Origin: Desulfobacterales bacterium
Lineage (GTDB): Bacteria > Desulfobacterota > Desulfobacteria > Desulfobacterales > ETH-SRB1
DNA: 6,837 nt
NCBI GenBank assembly: GCA_030017395.1
Contig: JASEIZ010000111.1
Span: 1 to 6,837 of the forward strand
Direction: 5' to 3'
The notes below the pieces were generated by a model, which had not been told where the DNA came from, made no database searches, and was given only the letters and a program-made list of their open reading frames with translations. Below are positions 1 to 6,800 of this stretch, one piece after another. The number at the start of each line of letters is the position of its first letter. The stretch's first letter is position 1. A program made the position numbers and the translations under genes.

Positions 1-53
1 CTTTCGCCGGAATGACGTAAAACGGTATTTTTTGACTTTTTACGAGACCATCA
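1..53 (-). repeat. Dispersed repeat copy, cut by the left window edge
   Basis: Read on the minus strand, 53 to 22 matches a segment at 6638-6668 on the plus strand at 28 of 32 aligned positions, with one single-base gap. The shared core contains TAAAAAGTC, then an A-run, then TACCGT. Beyond the core this copy continues into CGTCATTCCGGCGAAAG, which could form the first arm and loop of a CCGGC/GCCGG hairpin whose second arm lies outside the window. The arrangement (short core plus a palindromic end, no coding capacity) fits a REP- or MITE-like dispersed repeat. That it is common in related genomes is my recollection and was not tested here. Confidence 0.6.
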
Positions 54-108
54 TGATTAATTATTAACCTTAAAAAACAATCTTATCAAGAAAGAATAAA
101 TACATTTT

Positions 109-1983
109 TTACCACGAAGGCCACAAAGGACACGAAACACTTCGTAGTGAAGCTCCCTGACCTAAAGGATGGGCATTGCAGGGAGCAATCCAGTCAACAA
201 TAACCTCTTGATTCTTGCGCACAGAATTAACCAGGTAAACATGAGAAGCCTTTGCAATGTCTTTTATCATGATTGCCTTTTCCACGACTTTATTTTGTTT
301 TATCAACCAATCTCGGAAAGTGCCGGCGAGCAAGCCACACTGAACCGGCGGGGTATATAGTTTTCCGTTCAGCTCAACTATAATATTGGCGATACAAGAC
401 TCGGTTACTTCGCCCTTTTCATTCCACAGGATTACATCATCATATCCGGGACATGCCGCCAATGCTTGATCATACACGCATCGGCTGGTTGTTTTGTGAT
501 ACAGAAAAAGATTTGAAGAATCGACAGGTGACTTTGCAAGGCATACGCGCCGCATATGTGCATCAACAGAATGTTCCAGCACTTCGGGCTTGCAAGTAAT
601 AGCTCCGTCTTTTGCCACAAGCAAACGTACCTTATGCGCGGTGTGCGGGAAAGCATGTTCCAAAGATAAAAGTTTATCACGTATCGCATCAATATCAGCG
701 GAAAAGGAAAAATAGACGGCAGAATCCATGAGGCGCGCCAGATGTTCTCGTAAAAGGTAATATCCGCTTTCAGGCGTCCACAAAATTGTTTCAAGAAGCG
801 AAAAATCAGGCAACCTCTCAGTGAGTACCTTTGCTTTTGTTTGAGATTCCTCAAATTCAACCGTTTCTATGGAATCCCAAAGAATGCCGCCGCCAACGCC
901 ATATTCAGCCTGGTGTTTGATTTTGTCGATAAGCACCGTCCGGATAGCAACATTGAACTGCGCTTTGCGATCAGGGCTTATGAACCCAATGCTGCCTGTG
1001 TATATTTGACGCGGGCCTGTTTCAAGTTCCGCTATGATCTGCATGGTTCGGGGCTTTGGAGCTCCGGTGATAGAAGCCGGAGGGAAAAGAGCTTTTAATA
1101 TTTCGGATAAACCAGCCTTTGTTTCCGCTGTAACAGTTGAGGTCATTTGCCACAGGGTTGGATATTTCTCTATATCAAACAATCTGTCTGCTTTTACGCT
1201 CCCGGCATGCGCGATCCGCCCCATATCATTTCTGACCATATCAACGATCATGATGTTTTCCGCTCTGTTTTTTTCTGAATGACGAAGCCATTGTGCCTGA
1301 TTGATGTCGTCTTGCAAAGTCAGCCCCCTTGAAGCAGTTCCCTTCATGGGACGGGAACTCAGCTTATTACCGTCAAGACAAAAAAACAGTTCTGGTGAAG
1401 CAGAGCAGATAGACCATTCTTCTGTATTTACGAATGCTCCATACAGGGCATTTTGTGCTTTTACCAACTCAATGAAGTATGCCCATGGATCACCGATAAA
1501 GGGTGAAGTCAGGCGATAGGTAAAATTGACCTGATATGTATCGCCGTCTTCAATATTTTTTTTGATTTTAGCAATAGCGTGCTGATAAGCATCTCGCGTC
1601 AAAGAAGGCGTCCACGTTAGTGATTGCCCCGGTAATTGATCGGGGCGACATTTTTTTGATGTTGGAAAGAGGAGATGTTCGGGTTGGCTGTAGATTCCGA
1701 ACCATATAAGGGGAAGTGAACCAGTTTTGTTTACCACAAGCGCAGGGTCAAAAGCCGGGGCAGCCTCGTAAGCAATGAAGCCTGCCGCATAAAGACCGTG
1801 TTTGTTAACTGTTTTTTCAATCAGGTTTAACGCGGGAATGACTTCTTCAATCCTGTGTGCTGAAATAATCTGCCGGGGATTACGAAAATGCAGCCAACAC
1901 TGCTTGGCGGCATCGTGAATCACAACGCCATTTGAGACCTTTGCAAAACACTCCCTTTTGCCCAATTTCGGTGTCAGGCTCAA
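109..1983 (-). CDS. pabB: Bifunctional aminodeoxychorismate synthase component I / 4-amino-4-deoxychorismate lyase (PabB-PabC fusion)
   Basis: This cytoplasmic folate-pathway enzyme should convert chorismate plus ammonia to 4-amino-4-deoxychorismate, then release pyruvate to give p-aminobenzoate. Residues about 125-390 are the chorismate-binding domain: SPELFF (196-201), RPMKGT (211-216), EKNRAENIMIVDMVRND (237-253), SITGAPK (304-310) and GVGGGI (362-367). K214 in the MKGT motif marks a PabB rather than an anthranilate synthase, which has alanine there. Residues about 395-597 are a class IV PLP-fold lyase: HLARL (414-418), likely PLP lysine K497 in YHKTTSR, GEVTES (524-529), GLLAGTFR (550-557). 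The start is TTG at 1983: an in-frame TAA lies two codons upstream, GAGG sits 8 nt before it, and there is no early ATG. The gene is 81 nt after the RND permease. The last ~25 residues (from about I599) look foreign to the family and are encoded by repeat-like DNA. PabA/TrpG glutaminase is absent from the window. Confidence 0.93.
   Translation of the reverse strand: MSLTPKLGKRECFAKVSNGVVIHDAAKQCWLHFRNPRQIISAHRIEEVIPALNLIEKTVNKHGLYAAGFIAYEAAPAFDPALVVNKTGSLPLIWFGIYSQPEHLLFPTSKKCRPDQLPGQSLTWTPSLTRDAYQHAIAKIKKNIEDGDTYQVNFTYRLTSPFIGDPWAYFIELVKAQNALYGAFVNTEEWSICSASPELFFCLDGNKLSSRPMKGTASRGLTLQDDINQAQWLRHSEKNRAENIMIVDMVRNDMGRIAHAGSVKADRLFDIEKYPTLWQMTSTVTAETKAGLSEILKALFPPASITGAPKPRTMQIIAELETGPRQIYTGSIGFISPDRKAQFNVAIRTVLIDKIKHQAEYGVGGGILWDSIETVEFEESQTKAKVLTERLPDFSLLETILWTPESGYYLLREHLARLMDSAVYFSFSADIDAIRDKLLSLEHAFPHTAHKVRLLVAKDGAITCKPEVLEHSVDAHMRRVCLAKSPVDSSNLFLYHKTTSRCVYDQALAACPGYDDVILWNEKGEVTESCIANIIVELNGKLYTPPVQCGLLAGTFRDWLIKQNKVVEKAIMIKDIAKASHVYLVNSVRKNQEVIVDWIAPCNAHPLGQGASLRSVSCPLWPSW
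111..136 (-). repeat. Short dispersed-repeat-like segment inside the pabBC 3' end
   Basis: This segment is a near-tandem of CACGAAGG, CACAAAGG and CACGAA units on the plus strand. Read on the minus strand it gives the peptide SCPLWPSW and the TAA stop (109-111) of the PabBC reading frame. Strings of this kind (accacgaagg...cacaaagg) are familiar to me as intergenic repeats in many environmental bacterial genomes; this is recollection, not a search. Adjacent at 138-149 is a small hairpin, CACT-TCGT-AGTG. The segment has no resemblance to a PabC C-terminus. Confidence 0.55.
152..186 (-). repeat. Inverted repeat resembling an IS200/IS605-type end hairpin, within pabBC
   Basis: GCTCCCTG (152-159) and CAGGGAGC (179-186) form a perfect 8-bp inverted repeat around a 19-nt loop. 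On the minus strand the loop contains CCATCCTTTAGG and the second arm is followed by TTCAC. A hairpin with TTTAG near its apex followed by a TTCA-like flank resembles the right-end hairpins of IS200/IS605-family elements, so this may be a decayed end or a non-autonomous derivative. No TnpA or TnpB coding sequence is present. The hairpin is translated as part of the C-terminal tail of PabBC. The inverted repeat itself is certain; its identity as an IS end is a guess. Confidence 0.5.
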
Positions 1984-1991
1984 ATTTTAAT

Positions 1992-1995
1992 CCTC
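1992..1995 (-). promoter_or_regulatory. Shine-Dalgarno sequence deciding the TTG start of pabBC
   Basis: On the minus strand GAGG is followed by 8 nt (ATTAAAAT) and then TTG at 1983. An in-frame TAA lies within that spacer, so translation cannot begin further upstream. The next possible in-frame starts are a TTG at codon 7 and a GTG at codon 21, neither with an equally placed purine-rich site visible. Confidence 0.7.
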
Positions 1996-2064
1996 AAAAC
2001 ACTCAATATGTTCCGCCGGTTAGAATTTTCGCCTTCCTTGAACTTCAACAAAACCGAGCATTTC

Positions 2065-5000
2065 TCAAACGGCTTTATTTGTCATGCGCCTGAGCTTTTC
2101 CAGAAGACTTCCCAGCTTGAACTTTTTTCGTTCGAAGATCGAGTAGGCAACCGGAACTACCAATAGCGTGATCAGATTCGAACTAAGCAGCCCGCCGATA
2201 ATTGCCCGGGCCATGGGTGCCTGGGCTTCGCTGCCTTCGCCAAGACCCAATGCCAGTGGCATCATGGCCAAAATGGTGGTCATGGCGGTCATCAGAATCG
2301 GCCGGAGTCGTCTCCTGCCTCCCTCTTCGATTGCCTCTTCAAGCGGCATTCCATCCCGGCGGCGCAGAAGATTGATGTGATCTACCAGCAAAATGGCGTT
2401 ATTCACCGCAATGCCGCCTAACATGATACAGCCGATATATGATTGTATGTTAAAGGTGGTGTTGGTTAAAAAGAGCATCAGTATCACACCGATAGCTGCA
2501 AGCGGTACGGAAAACATTACAACAAACGGATCTCGCAGCGACTCATAAAGTGAGGCCATCACCATATATACCAGAATTATCGCCAACATAAAGCTCATCA
2601 AAAGCTCTTGAAATGCCTTCTGCTGCTCTTCGTAATCACCGCCAAAGAGGATGCTGAAATCTCTGGGTACCGGCACATTCTGCAAACCCTTCCGAATATC
2701 GGATAAAACGGAGCCCATATCCCGGCCGGTGATATTGGCAGTCACATAGACCACACGTTCCTGGTCTTTACGTTCGATAAGCACCGGTCCCCGTCTTGGG
2801 CTGACATTCACCACGTTTCGGAGTACCACCTGCTCGTCGTCGGCATTGGTAACAGTAAGATCAAGAATATCACGAAGGCCTTTTTTCTCCGCATCCTCGA
2901 CCTTCACCAGAATCTGATACTCGTTTTCACCGTCCCTGTAGTTTCCGGCCGCAGTTCCGGCAAGCACTGTTTGAAGCATGTTGGCAATCTTTGATACCGT
3001 CAGCTTCATATCGGCAGCTTTTTGCCGATCCACGATAATGAGTTCCTCAGGAATTCCGGACTCCCTGCTTATTTTAATGTCGGTAATGCCATCCACATTC
3101 TCAACAATCTTTTCAATCCGACCGGATAGAACGTCGGCTTTTTCAAGATCATAGCCTCGCACCTCTATCTGAACTTTTTCCTCTCCTGCTGTGCCTATCT
3201 TAAGCAAAAAAAGCCCCTGTCCGGCACGGGTGCGGATTTTAACGCCCGGCATAAAGACGAGCTTTTTGCGAAGGGCTGTTGCAATCTCTTCGCTGGATCG
3301 GGTCCGTTCTTTGACCGACTTCAGCGCAATACGCATCTCACCGGTATTTGATCCGGTGGCGCGCCTGGTGGAAGCGCCGATATAGCATACCGTGTTTTTG
3401 ATTTCCGGAACCTCCTGCTTTACGATGGCTTCGATTTTCTGAAAAGCCTGATTAACTAATTCAAGCCTGGTGCCCGGAGCCATCTCCGCATAGACTCGCA
3501 CTTCGCTTTCATCCGCGGCTGGCATCAGCTCAACTCCGACCGCCGGAATCAGTAAAAGGCTTCCCAGAAACATAAAAAACGAGATTCCTAAGACCATCTT
3601 CTGGTGTTTGAGGGCAAAACAGAGGAGTCTTTTATACTCATTTTCAATCCGGGTAAAAAATCGTCCTGTTATCTGAAAAATTTTCCTGCCCAGAGACATG
3701 CCATTTTTTGTATCAATAATGACCGGACTGGGAACCCGGGAGGCCAGCATTGGTACAAGCGTAAGAGCCACAACCAGAGAACATCCCAGCGAAAAACTTA
3801 CTACGCAGGAAAGTTGTTTAAACATGATCCCGGACATGCCTCGCACGAAAATAAGCGGCAGAAAGACCACCAGCGTGGTCAAGGTACTGGCAATAACCGC
3901 GGCTTTTACTTCCCCGCTGCCATTTATGGCTGCTGATTTCGGATCCTGGCCGGATTCTCCGAGCCGGTATATGTTTTCAAGAACTACAATGGCATTGTCC
4001 ACCAGCATGCCGATGCCAAGCGCCAGACCACCAAGAGTCATCAGGTTCAGCGTAAACCCACTGAAATACATCAGAGAAAAGGTGGCAACTATCGATATGG
4101 GAATCGATGTGGCGATAATGGCGGTACTGAGGATGTTCCTAAGAAAAAGCAGCAGTATAAATACAGCCAGCACCCCGCCGTAGAGAACGGTGGTGCCCAG
4201 ATTGGTAATAGAGCGCTTAATATAATCGGATGTATCTATGATGGGGAAAATATTAATCTGCGGGACATCATGGTTGATTTTTTCAATTTCCTTGAGCACG
4301 CCGGTCGCCACCTCCACGGTGTTTTTTCCCGACTGTTTATTGACCGAAAGTCGCACACTGAGCCTGCCGTTTACCCGGATAATCCGGGTTATTTTTTCCC
4401 AGGAATCTTTTATGGTGGCAATCTCTTTTAGCTGAATTGGAGCTTCTGCACGGATGGCGACCACCGTGTTTCGCAGTTCATCCAAACTGTTATAGATGCC
4501 CGGGGTTCGTATGGTGATATCAAGCGGTCCCTGCTCGATGGAACCGGCCGGAAGATTGAGGTTTTCTTCCTTGATACGATTTAGAAGCTTATCGATTGGA
4601 AGCCCCAGGGCTTTTATCTTTTCCGCGTTCAGGTTGACGTGGATCTCCCTGTCCAGTCCGCCACGAATATCCAAAGAGGCCACCCCGGAAATCCGCTCGA
4701 TCCGGTTTTTAACCTGATTGTCGATAATTCTTCTTATCTGGATGGGGTCAAGGTCGCTGGATACTCCCAGGATGAGAATCGGAAAGGCAGCGAGATCGTA
4801 TTTGCGCAGCACGGGCCGTTTAGCCTCTTCCGGAAGGTTTGGAATGACTCGATCCAACCTGTCCCGGATATCGTTGGCTGCAGCATCAAGGTCAGTACCC
4901 CACGTAAAAGTAACACGAACGCGATTTTTGCCTTCAGAGGAGACCGAGGTGACCTCCTCTACCCCGGGCACTGCGCTCATGGCCTCTTCTATCGGCCGTG

Positions 5001-5190
5001 TAATAAGTTCTTCGATCTCTTCCGGGCTGGCGTTTTCATATTCGGTCATAATGCTCAGCGTCGGGTAGGTAATATCCGGCATAAGGTCAATGGGAAGCCG
5101 GGACAAGGAAACCACGCCTATTATGATGACTATCAAAGAAACCATAACAGTCAAGACTGGACGATGGATGGAAAATCGGGAGATGCTCAT
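2065..5190 (-). CDS. RND-family efflux permease (AcrB/MexB-like, HAE-1 type)
   Basis: This inner-membrane, proton-driven pump should export hydrophobic or amphiphilic compounds through a trimer joined to the upstream adaptor. At 1041 residues it is full length. The start MSISRFSIHRPV is the classic RND N-terminus. Twelve membrane segments are visible: about 11-29, then 335-482 (five segments), 532-552, and 865-1017 (five segments), with two large periplasmic loops at about 30-334 and 553-864. TM4 reads VDNAIVVLEN (397-406), so AcrB D407 is kept as D398 but D408 is N399. TM10 reads VNNAILLVDH (929-938), so AcrB K940 is N930. R961 and T968 match AcrB R971 and T978. It starts 3 nt after the adaptor stop; the only AGG lies 13 nt from the ATG, so translational coupling is likely. 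CzcA-type metal-pump motifs are not seen, so a drug, lipid or detergent-like substrate is more likely; the exact substrate cannot be told. Confidence 0.96.
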   Translation of the reverse strand: MSISRFSIHRPVLTVMVSLIVIIIGVVSLSRLPIDLMPDITYPTLSIMTEYENASPEEIEELITRPIEEAMSAVPGVEEVTSVSSEGKNRVRVTFTWGTDLDAAANDIRDRLDRVIPNLPEEAKRPVLRKYDLAAFPILILGVSSDLDPIQIRRIIDNQVKNRIERISGVASLDIRGGLDREIHVNLNAEKIKALGLPIDKLLNRIKEENLNLPAGSIEQGPLDITIRTPGIYNSLDELRNTVVAIRAEAPIQLKEIATIKDSWEKITRIIRVNGRLSVRLSVNKQSGKNTVEVATGVLKEIEKINHDVPQINIFPIIDTSDYIKRSITNLGTTVLYGGVLAVFILLLFLRNILSTAIIATSIPISIVATFSLMYFSGFTLNLMTLGGLALGIGMLVDNAIVVLENIYRLGESGQDPKSAAINGSGEVKAAVIASTLTTLVVFLPLIFVRGMSGIMFKQLSCVVSFSLGCSLVVALTLVPMLASRVPSPVIIDTKNGMSLGRKIFQITGRFFTRIENEYKRLLCFALKHQKMVLGISFFMFLGSLLLIPAVGVELMPAADESEVRVYAEMAPGTRLELVNQAFQKIEAIVKQEVPEIKNTVCYIGASTRRATGSNTGEMRIALKSVKERTRSSEEIATALRKKLVFMPGVKIRTRAGQGLFLLKIGTAGEEKVQIEVRGYDLEKADVLSGRIEKIVENVDGITDIKISRESGIPEELIIVDRQKAADMKLTVSKIANMLQTVLAGTAAGNYRDGENEYQILVKVEDAEKKGLRDILDLTVTNADDEQVVLRNVVNVSPRRGPVLIERKDQERVVYVTANITGRDMGSVLSDIRKGLQNVPVPRDFSILFGGDYEEQQKAFQELLMSFMLAIILVYMVMASLYESLRDPFVVMFSVPLAAIGVILMLFLTNTTFNIQSYIGCIMLGGIAVNNAILLVDHINLLRRRDGMPLEEAIEEGGRRRLRPILMTAMTTILAMMPLALGLGEGSEAQAPMARAIIGGLLSSNLITLLVVPVAYSIFERKKFKLGSLLEKLRRMTNKAV

Positions 5191-5193
5191 GAT

Positions 5194-6357
5194 TTATGAT
5201 TTACCTGGTATAATAATCAAAGAACCGTCTTCCAGCAGGTGATGTCCCATAGTCACCACTGAACCGGTGATGGGCGCATTCAGCAATTCCGCCTGGATAC
5301 CGTTTACGATACCGACAGTTACCGGAACAAACCGGACTTTTTGCTCCTTTAGATCGGCTAAAAAAACCCCCTGTGTTCCGTTTCTCTTAGCAAGGGCGGC
5401 TACCGGAACCACTGTGGCGTTTTCATGCTCATCGAATTGAATCTGAACCCGCACAAACATCCATGGTTTCAGAAAATTTTGTGCATTTAGGATTTCAATT
5501 TCTACCCTGGCTTGCCGTGACTTTTCTTGCAGAATCGGGGCTATTCGAATTACTTTTCCGTTAAAAATTTGCCCCGGAAACGCATCGGTTGAAACGATTG
5601 CTTCCAGTCCCAACTGAATTTTTGGATAGTCCCGTTCGATGACATAGATGGCGGCGATAAGCTTTTTGATATCGAGAACAAAGGCTATCGGAGTGTTTGG
5701 CGCCAACATGGCTCCTTCGTCAACAAATCGCTCTCCGACCACCATATGCCCGAGGGTATTATTTTCAGGCACTTGAATCTGTGTGTAAGAAAGCTGTACA
5801 TTGGCTATCTTCAGGGCCGCCTCTTTTTGAGACACCTGGGCAATAGCCACTTTCAACTTGGCCTGCTGGGTTTTAAATTCAGACTCTGCCGCATCGAACT
5901 TTGATTCGGGGAGGATCTGCTTTTTCCGCAACGCAACGCTTCGCTCATACTCCCGTTTTGCGTTTTCTATCGTGCTTTTCCGCTCCTGAAGATTTGCCTT
6001 GGCAACGTCAACTTCGGCCGTTGCCTCGCTGACCTTCTGGAGATATTCATTGTTGTCCAGCACAGCCACCAGCTGCCCGCCTTTGACTATATCGCCGATA
6101 TGAACCAATATCTTTTCGAGCCGTCCTGCAATTTTTGGCGCCAAAATAAACTTAGAGATCGGATATAAGGAGCCGGTAAAGCTTCCCACCTGCTGTATGG
6201 AGGCTTTCTTTACAGGTTCAACCTCGACTGCAACGGGTACGTCTTGGCGCTTGCCCTTCAAGCCTTTTCCGGAATCAGCGCTTTTTTGATAGATATGCCA
6301 GCCTAAAAAGCCGAGTCCTGTCAAAACAACAACAATAATAACCCATTTTTTTTTCAT
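5194..6357 (-). CDS. RND efflux periplasmic adaptor (membrane fusion protein, HlyD/AcrA family)
   Basis: This protein should bridge the RND permease and an outer-membrane channel across the periplasm. Residues 1-4 are MKKK, followed by a hydrophobic segment (about 5-20), giving an uncleaved anchor or signal sequence. There is no lipobox cysteine, so unlike AcrA it is probably not a lipoprotein. The first half of the lipoyl-like domain is about 71-101 (ILAPKIAGRLEKILVHIGD...VLD). A long alpha-hairpin rich in A, E, K and Q (about 105-188) follows. The second lipoyl half is about 190-230 (YTQIQVPENN...VDEGAML), then a beta-barrel (about 231-310) and a membrane-proximal domain to the end. The length, 387, is usual. 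The ATG at 6357 has a weak TAGG site 8 nt upstream. It is the first gene of the pump operon. Its leader contains an inverted-repeat element beginning 16 nt upstream of the start codon. Confidence 0.95.
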   Translation of the reverse strand: MKKKWVIIVVVLTGLGFLGWHIYQKSADSGKGLKGKRQDVPVAVEVEPVKKASIQQVGSFTGSLYPISKFILAPKIAGRLEKILVHIGDIVKGGQLVAVLDNNEYLQKVSEATAEVDVAKANLQERKSTIENAKREYERSVALRKKQILPESKFDAAESEFKTQQAKLKVAIAQVSQKEAALKIANVQLSYTQIQVPENNTLGHMVVGERFVDEGAMLAPNTPIAFVLDIKKLIAAIYVIERDYPKIQLGLEAIVSTDAFPGQIFNGKVIRIAPILQEKSRQARVEIEILNAQNFLKPWMFVRVQIQFDEHENATVVPVAALAKRNGTQGVFLADLKEQKVRFVPVTVGIVNGIQAELLNAPITGSVVTMGHHLLEDGSLIIIPGKS

Positions 6358-6372
6358 ATGGAAAACCTATAG

Positions 6373-6572
6373 TAATTATTCAGCCACAGATTTACGCTGA
6401 TCATCACTGATATTTTTTCTTTTATTATCATAAGAACCTAATAACTTTCGTATTTAACTCGGAATCGAAGCTTTCTTTCATACTTCCCAAATCAGTTTAA
6501 CCTTGAACCGCTGAACCGTGAAAGGTTGTTTATAGTTAAAACTATCCGCGTTCGTCTGTGGCTGAATAGTTA
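6373..6572. repeat. About 200-bp element bounded by 29-bp imperfect inverted repeats
   Basis: The left arm (6373-6401) and the reverse complement of the right arm (6544-6572) agree at 24 of 29 positions, with the shared block TATTCAGCCACAGA perfect. A second inverted pair lies inside: AACCTT (6499-6504) and AAGGTT (6522-6527), enclosing a tandem TGAACCGC/TGAACCGT. The nested symmetry and lack of coding capacity suggest a MITE-like or palindromic dispersed element. Its left end stops 16 nt before the adaptor start codon, so it would form part of the operon's promoter or untranslated leader. That similar strings recur in related genomes is recollection only. Confidence 0.6.
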
Positions 6573-6637
6573 AACCCATAAAGCTTATCAGAGATGCAAA
6601 GCAATACAATGTTTCCGGAATAATGACAATTAAAATA

Positions 6638-6694
6638 TGATGAACTCATAAAAAGTCAAAAATACCGTCATCGCGAGCAAAGCGAAGCAATCTC
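6638..6694 (+). repeat. Second copy of the window-edge dispersed repeat, with a different tail
   Basis: The core 6638-6668 is the inverted counterpart of 22-53 (28 of 32 aligned positions identical). It then continues as CATCGCGAGCAAAGCGAAGC and ends in AATCTC, unlike the CATTCCGGCGAAAG tail of the left copy. The tail resembles a widespread 'attgcgag...gcgaagcaatctc' family of intergenic repeats known to me from many bacteria; no search was done. It has no coding potential. Confidence 0.6.
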
Positions 6695-6800
6695 TTGTTA
6701 GTTAACCGATTGTGTTGCACCTCTACTCTCAGACCTCGGGGCAGATCAAAAAAAGGAGCCTGTCCTCTTTAATTTAACTCTATACCCTGATTCACCATCA

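Noticed and set aside
75..90. Possible pabBC terminator (minus strand, TCTT-GAT-AAGA followed by a T-run)
   Set aside because: A 4-bp A/T stem is too weak to support an intrinsic terminator.
432..860. 142-codon minus-strand reading frame within pabBC
   Set aside because: It overlaps the PabC domain in another frame; the PabC frame carries the family motifs.
2020..2061. 13-residue minus-strand frame (MLGFVEVQGRRKF) just after the permease stop
   Set aside because: It could be a leader peptide for pabBC, but there is no attenuator structure or diagnostic codon run, and it may be part of a repeat.
3698..4183. 161-codon plus-strand reading frame
   Set aside because: It lies antisense within the permease gene, whose motifs and length are unambiguous, and its translation shows no recognisable domain.
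4639..5199. 186-codon plus-strand reading frame
   Set aside because: It is antisense to the conserved N-terminal third of the permease; the composition looks like an out-of-frame shadow.
6421..6433. TATGATAAT as a sigma-70 -10 box for the pump operon (minus strand)
   Set aside because: No acceptable -35 box is found at 16-18 nt; the nearest TTAAAT is about 19 nt away and poor, so it is not called as a promoter.
6542..6649. 35-residue minus-strand frame upstream of the pump operon
   Set aside because: It has no Shine-Dalgarno sequence, begins in one repeat and ends in the arm of another, and shows no recognisable feature.
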